Below are positions 46,631 through 54,715 of a DNA stretch of 64,000 nt, one piece after another. Every line of letters starts with the position of its first letter. Position 1 is the first letter of the stretch. The DNA comes from Virgibacillus sp. MSP4-1 (lineage in GTDB: Bacteria; Bacillota; Bacilli; Bacillales; Alkalibacillaceae). Position numbers and translations under genes: made by a program. The stretch is from NCBI RefSeq assembly GCF_010092505.1, contig NZ_CP048021.1, positions 1,240,001 to 1,304,000 on the forward strand. The letters run 5' to 3'. Under the pieces are notes generated by a model. It was not told the DNA's origin. It was given only the letters and a program-made list of their open reading frames with translations, and did no database searches.

Positions 46631-47806
46631 TTAATCCGTCCTTACCTTTCCATATTTCCCTCCACCGCCTGCCAGCAGGGAAAGGTTTCCCTCTCTCATT
46701 TCTTTAATCATGTGAACGATATTTTCTGAACAAACGGTAAGGAGCTCCCAGTCGGTGGCTTTATGCAGAATATACATTTCGGTACCCACGTTGGTAAGCA
46801 TTTTCTCAAGTGTTTTAGGGCCAAGCTTTGGCAAGTATTCTAAAGGTACCTGGTGAATATAGGGAGGCCTCTCCGGTTCAGATGCAGTATTTTTTGCATC
46901 AGTCAGCTCACGGATACGCTCCGAAACACCCTTAATGACTTTAGGGTGCCTACAGTTTGGGCAGGGTTCACCGAAAGAGGATGGCTGTAAACAATTGGCA
47001 CAGACTGTTGTATAGTATTTTCCAAGCAAAGGATTCATCCCGTAATTGGCTTCAATTGTTCGTCCATCCTCTGAAGCTAAAGCACGTCGTAATTCTTGAA
47101 ACACAGGTGCCCTCATTTTGATTTTCTGGTACTCCCTGGCCATTTTCTTCAACGAATGGGCATCAGAATTCGTTAAAAAGGGAAACGTATGCAGTTCCGA
47201 AATTTGATCGGCCATACTCGTATCTGAGCTTAGTCCCAGCTCAACAGCGTCAATCTGTTCCGGGTTGAGAATTTCTGTCATGCTTTCTTTTACCCCTTTT
47301 CCGTATACACTTTTAAATGGAGTAAAGATATGAGCCGGTATAAACAATCCGTCAAGCTCCTTAACTTTATTCTGAAGGGTTTGGGCATTTTCATAAATTC
47401 GCTGGGAACTGAGCGTATAATTTTTAACCCGCTTCTGATACCACTGGGTAAACTGATTCATTTTCTCCAGTGTTTCAAAAAAGCACAGTACGTGAATGGG
47501 GCCTTTGCAATTTTCATCATACACTTCAATTTCAGACCCCAGAATCAGCGTTGCCTGTCCATACCTGATTCCCCCACCTTCAAGGGGACTGGCTTCCCCC
47601 CGGTCCATGAGTTTCAATAATTCCTCCTGAACTTCCGGGACATGTCCATCGATGATTCCAATCATATCCAAACCTTTGCGCTCGGATGCTTCATATAAAA
47701 TATTGGTTAGCGTTAACGAATTGGAAGCGGTAATTTTCACAGGACTTCCATACATGGTTCGTCCAATATGTACATGTAAGTCAACAAAGTAATCCTTTAG
47801 TGTCAT
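46631..47806 (-). CDS. yqxK: Endonuclease Q family protein (YqxK)
   Basis: A 391-residue PHP-domain protein. Metal motifs: FVDLHVHIGRT near 8-18, IIDGHVPEVQ, PAHIFTPF near 157, LTNSDAHSLKKM near 215. A zinc ribbon follows (CANCLQPSSFGEPCPNC, near 275-291), then a helix-hairpin-helix at VPLEYLPKLGPKTLEKMLTN near 330. This order is that of endonuclease Q, which cuts DNA 5' of deaminated bases such as uracil and hypoxanthine. Bacillus members have been tested in other species; activity here is inference. It ends the nudF-yqxK pair (3-base gap), as in B. subtilis. Confidence 0.85.
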   Translation of the reverse strand: MTLKDYFVDLHVHIGRTMYGSPVKITASNSLTLTNILYEASERKGLDMIGIIDGHVPEVQEELLKLMDRGEASPLEGGGIRYGQATLILGSEIEVYDENCKGPIHVLCFFETLEKMNQFTQWYQKRVKNYTLSSQRIYENAQTLQNKVKELDGLFIPAHIFTPFKSVYGKGVKESMTEILNPEQIDAVELGLSSDTSMADQISELHTFPFLTNSDAHSLKKMAREYQKIKMRAPVFQELRRALASEDGRTIEANYGMNPLLGKYYTTVCANCLQPSSFGEPCPNCRHPKVIKGVSERIRELTDAKNTASEPERPPYIHQVPLEYLPKLGPKTLEKMLTNVGTEMYILHKATDWELLTVCSENIVHMIKEMREGNLSLLAGGGGKYGKVRTD

Positions 47807-47809
47807 TCG

Positions 47810-48355
47810 TCATTCCATCCCTTGTGCATTGAGATATGTAATGGCATAAGCAGTTTTTGCATCAAAAATTCTTTGTTCCTCCACTAGTCTGTTCGCTTCT
47901 TCCAGAGTACATTCCATTAATTCTACAAATTCATCTTCATCCAGTGATGCAGGCTCATCCACTTTTTCAAGCTCTCTTGCTAAATAAATATGGATCAGTT
48001 CATCAGAAAATCCAGGTGAAGTATAGAAGGATGTCACATGGGATAATTGAGGAGTTCTGTAACCTGTTTCCTCTTCCAGCTCGCGTATGGCGGATTTCTC
48101 AGGATCCTCACCCTTTTCCAATTTTCCAGCCGGGATTTCTACAAGGCTTCGTTCGAGAGGCTTGCGAAACTGTTCGACCATTACCAATTTATTTTCCTTT
48201 GTAATGGGAATGACAGCGACAGCTCCTGGATGTTTTACAATCTCCCTTTTTGATGTTTTTCCATTGGGCAGTTTCACATCCTCGTGAAAAACATCGATGA
48301 TTTTTCCTTCAAAAATTGTTTTGGAGTCGATTGTCTTTTCCTCAAATTTTTTCAT
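47810..48355 (-). CDS. nudF: ADP-ribose pyrophosphatase (Nudix)
   Basis: Hydrolyses ADP-ribose to AMP and ribose-5-phosphate. 181 residues; the Nudix box is complete, GKLEKGEDPEKSAIRELEEE plus TGY (about residues 77-99), with the proline-containing segment PGFSDELIHIYLA downstream that marks ADP-ribose specificity. In B. subtilis nudF (yqkG) lies between yqkF and yqxK, as here. Start ATG follows GGAGATGG. Confidence 0.93.
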   Translation of the reverse strand: MKKFEEKTIDSKTIFEGKIIDVFHEDVKLPNGKTSKREIVKHPGAVAVIPITKENKLVMVEQFRKPLERSLVEIPAGKLEKGEDPEKSAIRELEEETGYRTPQLSHVTSFYTSPGFSDELIHIYLARELEKVDEPASLDEDEFVELMECTLEEANRLVEEQRIFDAKTAYAITYLNAQGME

Positions 48356-48426
48356 CTTACCATCTCCTCGTTGGTCTTCTTTTCCACTTTATCATTTTTA
48401 GTATAGATCAAAAAGATTTGTCATAC

Positions 48427-48455
48427 TTGCTTTAACTTTTTAGAATGGATATATA
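48427..48455 (+). promoter_or_regulatory. Likely sigma-A promoter of yqkF
   Basis: TTGCTT (48427-48432) and TATATA (48450-48455) with a 17-base spacer, 22 bases before the yqkF start. Confidence 0.5.
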
Positions 48456-48477
48456 AGGATAAGAAGGAGGAGATTTA

Positions 48478-49398
48478 ATGAAAAAACGGCAAATTGGGAG
48501 TTCGGATTTATATGTATCGGAAATTTCGCTGGGATGTATGTCCCTGGGTACAGATGAGAAAAAAGCGTCAGAGATTATTGACCGTGCCCTCGATTCAGGC
48601 ATCAATTATTTAGATACAGCAGATCTATATGACTTCGGAGCCAATGAATCCATTGTCGGTGCAGCCGTAAAAGGAAAACGTGATGAAGTGATTATTGGAA
48701 CCAAGGTGGGAAACCATTTTGAACCAGGTAAAGAAGGCTGGTACTGGGATCCTTCCAAGGCATACATAAAGGAAGAAGTGAAGGAAAGCTTACGGCGTTT
48801 ACAAACCGATTATATCGATCTCTATCAGCTTCATGGGGGTACGATAGAGGACCCTATTGATGAAACCATTGAGGCATTTGAGGAGCTTAAGCAGGAAGGA
48901 CTCATACGTTATTACGGAATTTCCTCCATACGACCTAACGTTATTCGGGAGTATATAAATAAATCCAATATCGTTAGTGTCATGATGCAATACAGTTTAC
49001 TGGACCGCCGGCCTGAAGAGGAAATGCTGGACCTTCTGCATCAGAATAAGATCAGTGTGATTGCCAGAGGACCTATGGCTAAAGGGATGCTGACGAAAAA
49101 AGGAATTGAGCAGGTGGAAAAGAAGGCGCAGAATGGCTATTTGGATTATAGTTATGAAGAGCTAAAAGAAATCATACCGGCGTTTTTAGCATATGCAAAT
49201 GACGAAATTACGCCAAACGCCCTTGCCCTTTCTTATATTTTACACCATCCAGCGTTAGCAACCGCAACATTCGGCGCAAGCTCTGTTGATCAATTAAACG
49301 CCAACTTAGCCTATACAAATCAGAATAAATGGAGTGACGATTTGTATAAAAAACTCCAGGAATTAACCAGACCTATCCAATATGATAAACATCGTTAA
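48478..49398 (+). CDS. yqkF: Aldo/keto reductase YqkF
   Basis: NADPH-dependent reductase with a TIM-barrel fold. 306 residues with the family blocks EISLGCMSLG, NYLDTADLYDFG (catalytic Asp and Tyr), VIIGTKVG (catalytic Lys), LYQLHGG (His) and the cofactor region TFGASSVDQL. GGAGGAG lies 7 bases before the ATG. It diverges from nudF as in B. subtilis. The physiological substrate is not known. Confidence 0.9.
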   Translation: MKKRQIGSSDLYVSEISLGCMSLGTDEKKASEIIDRALDSGINYLDTADLYDFGANESIVGAAVKGKRDEVIIGTKVGNHFEPGKEGWYWDPSKAYIKEEVKESLRRLQTDYIDLYQLHGGTIEDPIDETIEAFEELKQEGLIRYYGISSIRPNVIREYINKSNIVSVMMQYSLLDRRPEEEMLDLLHQNKISVIARGPMAKGMLTKKGIEQVEKKAQNGYLDYSYEELKEIIPAFLAYANDEITPNALALSYILHHPALATATFGASSVDQLNANLAYTNQNKWSDDLYKKLQELTRPIQYDKHR

Positions 49399-49660
49399 TA
49401 CAATTCCGCTATACTGTGAACTAGTTGTATGAGAGGAAACAAAAACATTGAACTTTTTGTTTGCAAACCGTTTTTTCAAACATAAAAACAGATATTTCTT
49501 AGATAAAAAAAAGCATTGCTCAACTGGCCGTTTTAGTTAAACAACTAGCAAATAATAAGCTACACTTTGACGGGTGCCCACTGTTAAGAGATATCGTTAG
49601 ACAGTTGTTAAATTAATAAAGAAACCAAAAAGTTCTTCATTCATTACAGTATAAATGATA
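49399..49660. other. Gene-free AT-rich stretch before the toxin locus
   Basis: No frame with a ribosome-binding site. An A/T-rich inverted pair (AACAAAAA, TTTTTGTT near 49439-49462) may weakly terminate yqkF. Otherwise I see nothing to name; synteny with B. subtilis ends here. Confidence 0.4.
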
Positions 49661-49666
49661 GCACTA

Positions 49667-49675
49667 TGTTATAAT
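49667..49675 (+). promoter_or_regulatory. Extended -10 promoter of toxin RNA
   Basis: TGTTATAAT: a perfect TATAAT at 49670-49675 with the TG extension. TTACAG at 49644 is a poor -35 with 20-base spacing. Transcription would start near 49682, at the left arm of the inverted repeat. Confidence 0.6.
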
Positions 49676-49774
49676 AAAACACAATAGACTGGCTTCGCAT
49701 GAGGGGTTTGGTAGCACTGTCGATCTGCCGTTAGTCTTCGTTGGGAGACTTCCCGGGGAGGGAGGTGCCTGCCC

Positions 49775-49861
49775 ATGGACATTGTTAGTGCGCTAACGCT
49801 CATGATATCCTTCGGGATGTTAGTAGCGTTTATCGTTTCTGATAATAACCATAAAAAATAA
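49775..49861 (+). CDS. Holin-like type I toxin peptide
   Basis: A 28-residue peptide, MDIVSALTLMISFGMLVAFI then VSDNNHKK: one hydrophobic segment (about 4-20) and a short charged tail ending in lysines. This is the pattern of the Hol_Tox family of putative holin-like toxins, short membrane peptides of type I toxin-antitoxin systems in Firmicutes. GGGAGG stands 9 bases before the ATG but can be covered by ACTTCCC (49748-49754) in a 7-bp hairpin. A bidirectional terminator overlaps its stop. Toxicity and antitoxin control are inferred from family, layout and RNA structure. Confidence 0.75.
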   Translation: MDIVSALTLMISFGMLVAFIVSDNNHKK

Positions 49862-49900
49862 TCCCTCATGCACTTTAGCCGGTAAGTGAGGGATTATTTT
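49857..49900. terminator. Bidirectional terminator at the end of the toxin gene
   Basis: AATAATCCCTCA (49857-49868) pairs perfectly with TGAGGGATTATT (49887-49898), with T tracts on both strands, as in convergent toxin/antitoxin RNA pairs. Confidence 0.85.
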
Positions 49901-49941
49901 CCTGAGCTGCCAACCCCTCTTGTCGGGGTTCAGTCTATTGC

Positions 49942-49979
49942 GACCGTTCCATGTATCAGCATGGGCGGTCTTTATTATT
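49942..49979 (+). terminator. Second plus-strand terminator in the toxin locus
   Basis: GACCG/CGGTC and CCAT/ATGG (49942-49970) form a two-part stem, followed by TTTATTATT. It would end a longer toxin RNA that includes the right arm of the inverted repeat. Confidence 0.65.
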
Positions 49980-50006
49980 GTATGCACTTATAATCTTTCT
50001 ATGTTA

Positions 50007-50015
50007 ATTATACCA
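50007..50015 (-). promoter_or_regulatory. Extended -10 promoter of antisense RNA
   Basis: The minus strand reads TGGTATAAT (50015-50007): a perfect -10 with TG extension, no convincing -35. Confidence 0.55.
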
Positions 50016-50122
50016 CGTAATCAATATTTGTACACATTTTATTTCTTTTCCTTCAACATCCTTTTTAAATCGGCATAAGACTTAATTTGTTTTCGTATCA
50101 AAAGGAGCTTTCTTATTCGATT

Positions 50123-50134
50123 AGTGCGCCCGAT
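50123..50134. repeat. Short repeat AGTGCGCCCGAT, copy 1
   Basis: Exact 12-mer also present near 50903-50914 on the other side of the HAD gene. It resembles the GCGCCCGAT core of intergenic repeats common in Bacillus. Confidence 0.45.
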
Positions 50135-50815
50135 TCAGGAATAAGAAACTGAATTTAATTGGCTGATGATTTGAGGTACTTCACCTAAATCATTAATAAT
50201 AAAATCGGCTTTTACATTGTCACCCCATTGATGGTCCTTTTTCCAAATGGTTTTCATCCCAATAAATTGAGCAGCTTTTATATCTTTTTCCGGGTGATCC
50301 CCTATAAAAATACTTTCCTCGGCAGATACATCAAGTCTTTTTAGTGCAGCTTTAAAGATATCGGGGTCAGGCTTTTTTACACCTTCCCACTCGGATATAA
50401 GTATGGTATCAGTATATTTATCAATACCCAATGCCTGAATATTGTCCATTTGAAACTGGCCTTTTCCATTCGTAATCATCCCTATCAAACCGTCATTTCT
50501 CCTTATTCTTTCCAATACACTAATAAGGTCTGGGAAAGGTATACAACTTTCTTTAAAGTAAGTGAGATAATCTTGAAGTAACTCTTCCCACGTAATCCCT
50601 ACAATGCCATACTCATTAATTAGCTGTTGATATACTTTGTCTTTCCAAACATATCCACGATTATCAAGTTCAATAAACCTTTTTATGTATTTATCTTTGG
50701 GTATATGAAATAACCATTCATTTAATCGCTCATACTGTTTTTCAATAAATATTTTCAATGACTCATCTCGATTTAATAAAGTCCCGTCCAAATCAAATAC
50801 AGCCGTCTTTATAAT
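50135..50815 (-). CDS. HAD-family phosphatase, apparent ATT start
   Basis: About 226 residues. HAD motif I is FDLDGTLLN (near residues 7-15), motif II MITNGKGQ, motif III with K in EGVKKPDPDIF, motif IV IGDHPEKDIKAAQ: a Cof/Gph-like phosphatase with a helical C1 cap. Substrate unknown. The frame has no ATG, GTG or TTG before motif I; the codon in the expected place (reading I-I-K-T-A-V-F-D) is ATT at 50815-50813, eight bases after GGGGGG. Homologues usually begin MIKTAVFDLDG. Either ATT is used, as in infC, or the start was lost by mutation. Confidence 0.75.
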   Translation of the reverse strand: MIKTAVFDLDGTLLNRDESLKIFIEKQYERLNEWLFHIPKDKYIKRFIELDNRGYVWKDKVYQQLINEYGIVGITWEELLQDYLTYFKESCIPFPDLISVLERIRRNDGLIGMITNGKGQFQMDNIQALGIDKYTDTILISEWEGVKKPDPDIFKAALKRLDVSAEESIFIGDHPEKDIKAAQFIGMKTIWKKDHQWGDNVKADFIINDLGEVPQIISQLNSVSYS

Positions 50816-50902
50816 GATAAATACCCCCCTAAAACTATCCCCAGAGTTATTCCGTTAAATGGCCCTACATTAGCAAATTGGGCGTTATCTTTTATCCGGA
50901 AG

Positions 50903-50914
50903 TGCGCCCGATGA
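50903..50914. repeat. Short repeat AGTGCGCCCGAT, copy 2
   Basis: Second copy of the 12-mer at 50123-50134, in the intergenic region upstream of the HAD gene. Flanks are AT-rich. Confidence 0.45.
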
Positions 50915-50958
50915 TTGAACAATGGACGTAATTCGTTTTATTGAATTACGCCTACATT

Positions 50959-51507
50959 TTACTTTGAATTCATGCAATACACGAAGTTATCAGTCCATTC
51001 GATAAATCCCTTCCTTGTACATTCATAGGATAACCGAACTCGCTCCGCTAATCGAATCGAAGGGGGATTATCTACATTGATATGAGCTTCAATTCGATGG
51101 AAACCAAGGTTTTTAAACGCAACGTTTAGTCCTTCTTTGACAGACTCCTTACCATATCCGTTTTTCCAGTATTGATTATGAATCCTATACTCCATAAATC
51201 CCCACTGAAATTCACGCCTCATAAGCGTCCAAAAACCAACCATACCAATATGTTTCAAATCCGATTTCCGAAAAACACTTAGAATGTATCCTTCATCCTG
51301 AACAGCTAATTGCTGATGCCTTTTAACTACGTCAATGAACTTTTCATGTGTCCATTCGCTCAAATCCATTATGGGGCTATCGTGCTTATACTGTTGAGGA
51401 AGTGTGCCATGGAATCCCTCTAGCCATCTTTCATAGTCCCAACTCTCCAGTGGTCTTAATACTAATCTTTCAGTTTCTGAATAAAATTCTTGTTCTCCTG
51501 TTACCAA
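50959..51507 (-). CDS. GNAT acetyltransferase (RimJ/RimL-like)
   Basis: A 182-residue N-acetyltransferase. The start of the fold is TERLVLRPLESWDYERW (about residues 11-27), the acetyl-CoA region is EYRIHNQYWKNGYGKESVKE near 106-125, and RIEAHINVDNPPSIRLAERV follows, a pattern of ribosomal-protein or small-molecule acetylases of COG1670 type. The start is TTG at 51507, eight bases after AGGAG. Substrate unknown. It may follow a 19-codon leader frame. Confidence 0.8.
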   Translation of the reverse strand: MVTGEQEFYSETERLVLRPLESWDYERWLEGFHGTLPQQYKHDSPIMDLSEWTHEKFIDVVKRHQQLAVQDEGYILSVFRKSDLKHIGMVGFWTLMRREFQWGFMEYRIHNQYWKNGYGKESVKEGLNVAFKNLGFHRIEAHINVDNPPSIRLAERVRLSYECTRKGFIEWTDNFVYCMNSK

Positions 51508-51715
51508 TGTGACATCTCCTTAGCATAATTTTTTCGTTAACATCTTTTCTCCACTTTCGAAATTTAGTCTATATGCCATAAGACATCACACCTTTCATTT
51601 AGATTATGTAACTTGAAAACGAAACTGAAGGCATTGTTAAACAATATGGTCCGTTTGTTGCATAAAACTTTGATTGGAACCTTAGAGCTACATTCCTTTA
51701 TGTACTAATATGGTC

Positions 51716-52009
51716 TCATTTTGAATCAAATTGAGCGAATCCAGCTTTCTGTTCAGCAGCCTCTTCCCAGCCTTTACATACATCCACCCATTCTTTAGCG
51801 AAAGAGTACTCAAATAATTCAGAAGTGGACAGTTCAATCGCTGAATTCGTACTTCCACACGCCGGGAATACCGTGCGAAAGCGTTTCATGGAGACATCCA
51901 GTTCCTGTTTTAATCCAAAAGCAACGGTTGCACTCGAGATATCAAATTCCATGACATCCTGTTCACGATTCCATTGTTTGAAATGAGCTTTTACACTTTC
52001 AAGAGACAT
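51716..52009 (-). pseudogene. YbaK/EbsC-type tRNA-editing protein with internal deletion
   Basis: 97 residues. The N-terminus MSLESVKAHFKQWNREQDVM then EFDISSATV and the C-terminal block DVSMKRFRTVFPACGSTNSA belong to the YbaK/proXp family (misacylated tRNA-Pro deacylases, normally about 155-160 residues). Between them some 60 residues, including the substrate-binding core with the catalytic lysine region, are replaced by a short join AFGLKQEL. The frame is preserved, so a small protein may still be made, but editing activity should be lost. Ribosome-binding site AGGGA precedes the ATG at 52009. Confidence 0.75.
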
Positions 52010-52151
52010 CTGCTTCATCCCTTTCTTATATTTGTACAGCATCATAACACAATTTACTCATTTAGATGAATAGAAATTATTTATATTTTACAGAAAAATC
52101 TCCTTATTACGAAAAATATGATGTTATATTGAAACTATTGTCATCGATCCA

Positions 52152-53435
52152 CTAATGATTTTCCCCGGCATAATGCCCTCCAACAAGCCCGCTTCGATGA
52201 ACAGCAGTGCCGGCTTTTGTATAGGAAACCGCCCGCAGCAAAGCCGCACTTCCATATTTGTTGCGAATATCATCCACGGTATAGGCTAATGCCCGTTTTT
52301 TGTCCCGATCTTCATCAAACAGACTAAGTTGAATGTAATCATCCTCCATAATGTTCGAGAGTGCAATCGAAATTTTTCTGACCGTTTTCTGCTCATAAAA
52401 TTGCTGAAAGAGCTGCATGCAAACGGAGAAAATATCGGAAGTGATATTCGTCGGTTCATCCATCGTTCTTGAACGATAAAAGCCTCCTCCCCCCTCATCT
52501 TTGCTGTATCCGATTCCCAGGCTTACGGTCCGGCCAATTTTATGACTTTCCCGGGCACGTTTGGCCACTTCCTCACACATTTCTAAAATGACATAGCGCA
52601 CTTCCTCGGGATCCGTGTAATCGCGAAGTAAAATCTGGCTTTTTCCGAAGCTGATCTGTCCATCTAAAATGGGGGCCCCCAATTCCGAAAGATCCACTCC
52701 ATTGGCATGATAGAACAGCTGATTCCCTATGACCCCAAATGTTTTCTCCAATTTTTTGAGTGGATAATGAGCAAGCTGACGGACGTTTGTAATCCCCATT
52801 CGATTCAGTCTTCGCTCCAGCCTTGAGCCGATTCCCCACATTTGACTTAAGGGAGAAACCGGCCAAAGCCTTTCCGGAATATCCTCATAGGTCCACTCGG
52901 CAATCCCGGTTTTTTTGGCATCTAAATCCAGACACAGTTTCGCCATCAACATGTTGGGGCCAATTCCTACAGCTGACGGAATTTGAAAAGTCTCCAGCAG
53001 TTCCTGTTTAATCCGTCCGGCTAGTTCCTGTGCGCTGCCCCACATTTTCTCCGTCCCGGTCACATCAAGAAAGCTTTCGTCAACACTATAGGTATGAATG
53101 GATTCTTTCGGTACAAACTGGTGGAACAGACGGGTGATTTCCACAGAGATTTCCAAATACATCTTCATCTGTGCGGGGACAACAACAATCTTCGGGTCAT
53201 CCGGAATTTCAAACAAACGATTCCCCGTGCGAATTCCAAAATCCTTTTTTAACGCAGGAGACGCTGCCAGCACCACACTGCCCGGACGATCCAGATTTCC
53301 AACAACCGCAAGATGACAGGTCATTGGATCAAGACCACGGGCCACAGCGGCACAGCTGGCATAGAAGCTCTTCATATCAATACATAAAATTTTTCGCTTG
53401 GGAAAAGCACTATAATCAATGTCTGGATTTCCCAT
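52152..53435 (-). CDS. polY2: Y-family DNA polymerase PolY2 (YqjW/UvrX-like)
   Basis: Translesion polymerase. About 427 residues: palm residues CIDMKSFYASCAAV near 19-32 (first catalytic Asp), steric-gate region, and YSVDESFLDVTG near 115-126 (catalytic Asp-Glu). Thumb helix-hairpin-helix PVSPLSQMWGIGSRLERRLN near 195, then the little-finger domain from about 245 (GKSQILLRDYTDPEEV). The C-terminus carries QLSLFDED, a beta-clamp binding motif. The ATG at 53435 lies 9 bases after AAGGAG. A LexA box upstream marks it as SOS-inducible. UvrX of SPbeta phage is the close alternative; no prophage genes are near. Confidence 0.9.
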   Translation of the reverse strand: MGNPDIDYSAFPKRKILCIDMKSFYASCAAVARGLDPMTCHLAVVGNLDRPGSVVLAASPALKKDFGIRTGNRLFEIPDDPKIVVVPAQMKMYLEISVEITRLFHQFVPKESIHTYSVDESFLDVTGTEKMWGSAQELAGRIKQELLETFQIPSAVGIGPNMLMAKLCLDLDAKKTGIAEWTYEDIPERLWPVSPLSQMWGIGSRLERRLNRMGITNVRQLAHYPLKKLEKTFGVIGNQLFYHANGVDLSELGAPILDGQISFGKSQILLRDYTDPEEVRYVILEMCEEVAKRARESHKIGRTVSLGIGYSKDEGGGGFYRSRTMDEPTNITSDIFSVCMQLFQQFYEQKTVRKISIALSNIMEDDYIQLSLFDEDRDKKRALAYTVDDIRNKYGSAALLRAVSYTKAGTAVHRSGLVGGHYAGENH

Positions 53436-53475
53436 AATCAACCGCTCCTTAGTAAAGCATTATACGTTTATTATG

Positions 53476-53489
53476 CGAATATATGTTCG
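53476..53489. promoter_or_regulatory. LexA (DinR) SOS box of polY2
   Basis: CGAATATATGTTCG: 13 of 14 to CGAACATATGTTCG, 41 bases upstream of the polY2 start and in the divergent region with coaA (whose start is 140 bases away). Confidence 0.85.
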
Positions 53490-53629
53490 ATTTATCAAGT
53501 GCAGTTTTTTCCAAATCTGTGTAAACGCTATATTTAGTAGTTGATGAAATTGTAAAGATTGTATTATGATAGATTAGAAGTATCAAAAAAATATGACAAA
53601 AATATGACATAAATAAACGAGGTATATTT

Positions 53630-54559
53630 ATGGAAAACTACTCACCTTACATGACATTTAACAAAGAGGAATGGGCCAGACTCCGGTTTAACACACCTAT
53701 GACCTTGACAGAATCTGAAATTGAGGAATTACAGGGAGTGAATGAACAGCTATCCATGGAGGAAGTTTCAAATATTTATTTACCTTTAACCCGCTTATTT
53801 AATTTATACATAACCGGTTCCCAGCAGCTTCACTCCATCACGGATACGTTTTTTGGCAAGCAGACGAACAAAGTACCCTTTATTATTGGAATTGCAGGGA
53901 GTGTAGCCGTTGGAAAAAGCACAACGGCCCGTATTATCAGAGCCCTGTTATCCCGATGGCCGAATCATCCAAAAGTGGAAATCATTACAACCGATGGCTA
54001 TCTCTATCCGAACGCGGTCCTGGAAGAAAGAGGGCTTATGAATCGTAAGGGGTTTCCGGAAAGCTACAACACAAGAGCACTGGTCGATTGTTTAATTAAA
54101 TTAAAATCCGGAGCACAACAGGTGAAAGTTCCCATTTATTCACACTTAACCTATGATATTATCCCGGGTGAATACAATACGATTGAACAGCCGGATATTG
54201 TCATTGTTGAAGGAATTAACGTGCTGCAAACACCTAAACCGTCCAAACACAGTGTATTCGTTTCGGACTTTTTTGATTTATCTCTTTATGTTGATGCCAG
54301 CGAAGCCGATTTATTACGCTGGTATGTTGACCGGTTTAAAAAGCTTCGTTCAACAGCGTTTCGGGATCCAAAATCTTATTTCAATCGTTATGCCGATTTG
54401 TCTGATGAAGAAGCGACCAGAGTGGCTACGGATATCTGGAACAACATTAACAGTGTAAACCTGCAAAAAAACATTAAACCGACCAAGAACCGGGCAGATA
54501 TTATTATGCGTAAGGAAGATGATCATGTCATTAAAACCATTCAATTACGCAGAATCTAA
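53630..54559 (+). CDS. coaA: Type I pantothenate kinase
   Basis: First, regulated step of coenzyme A synthesis: pantothenate to 4'-phosphopantothenate. 309 residues; P-loop [20 protein letters not shown] near 88-107, TTDGYLYPN (Walker B-like Asp), [16 protein letters not shown] and VEGINVLQ. All type I features are there, distinct from the type III CoaX. Start ATG after an ACGAGGTA site. Located beside polY2 as yqjS/coaA and yqjW are in B. subtilis. Confidence 0.93.
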   Translation: MENYSPYMTFNKEEWARLRFNTPMTLTESEIEELQGVNEQLSMEEVSNIYLPLTRLFNLYITGSQQLHSITDTFFGKQTNKVPFIIGIAGSVAVGKSTTARIIRALLSRWPNHPKVEIITTDGYLYPNAVLEERGLMNRKGFPESYNTRALVDCLIKLKSGAQQVKVPIYSHLTYDIIPGEYNTIEQPDIVIVEGINVLQTPKPSKHSVFVSDFFDLSLYVDASEADLLRWYVDRFKKLRSTAFRDPKSYFNRYADLSDEEATRVATDIWNNINSVNLQKNIKPTKNRADIIMRKEDDHVIKTIQLRRI

Positions 54560-54613
54560 GCATAAAAACAGAAGGGTTCATTTTTTCCAATGAGCGAATT
54601 CTATGAAATCAGA

Positions 54614-54653
54614 AAAGGGCTCTGAGCTTTAAACGTAGCTCAGAGCCCTTTTT
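54614..54653 (+). terminator. Terminator after coaA
   Basis: AAAGGGCTCTGAGCT and AGCTCAGAGCCCTTT form a perfect 15-bp stem with 8-base loop, followed by TT and C. It could also serve the convergent small gene. Confidence 0.85.
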
Positions 54654-54715
54654 CACACACTCGACCTTTATTGTTACAAAAGCTGTCTTAATTCTTCTGT
54701 CATCTGTTCTGTACC

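Larger units (their letters stand above)
49682..49940 (+). repeat. Inverted repeat joining the two ends of the toxin RNA
   Basis: CAATAGACTG (49682-49691) pairs perfectly with CAGTCTATTG (49931-49940). GAGGGGTTTGGTAGC (49701-49715) pairs with GCTGCCAACCCCTC (49906-49919) with one bulge and one wobble. The right arm can instead close locally (AACCCC 49912-49917 with GGGGTT 49925-49930). Confidence 0.7.
49853..50000 (-). ncRNA. Predicted convergent antisense RNA
   Basis: A transcript from the promoter at 50007-50015 would end at the shared terminator and be about 145 bases. It would be fully complementary to the 3' part of a toxin RNA that reads to 49980. Its early part (CAATAGACTG, GAGGGGTTGGCAGC) repeats the sequence of the toxin RNA 5' end. 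Length and existence are inferred. Confidence 0.5.

Noticed and set aside
49669-49869. 66-codon minus-strand frame over the toxin locus
   Set aside because: No ribosome-binding site and it lies opposite the toxin gene and its structured RNA; the plus-strand peptide has the better signals.
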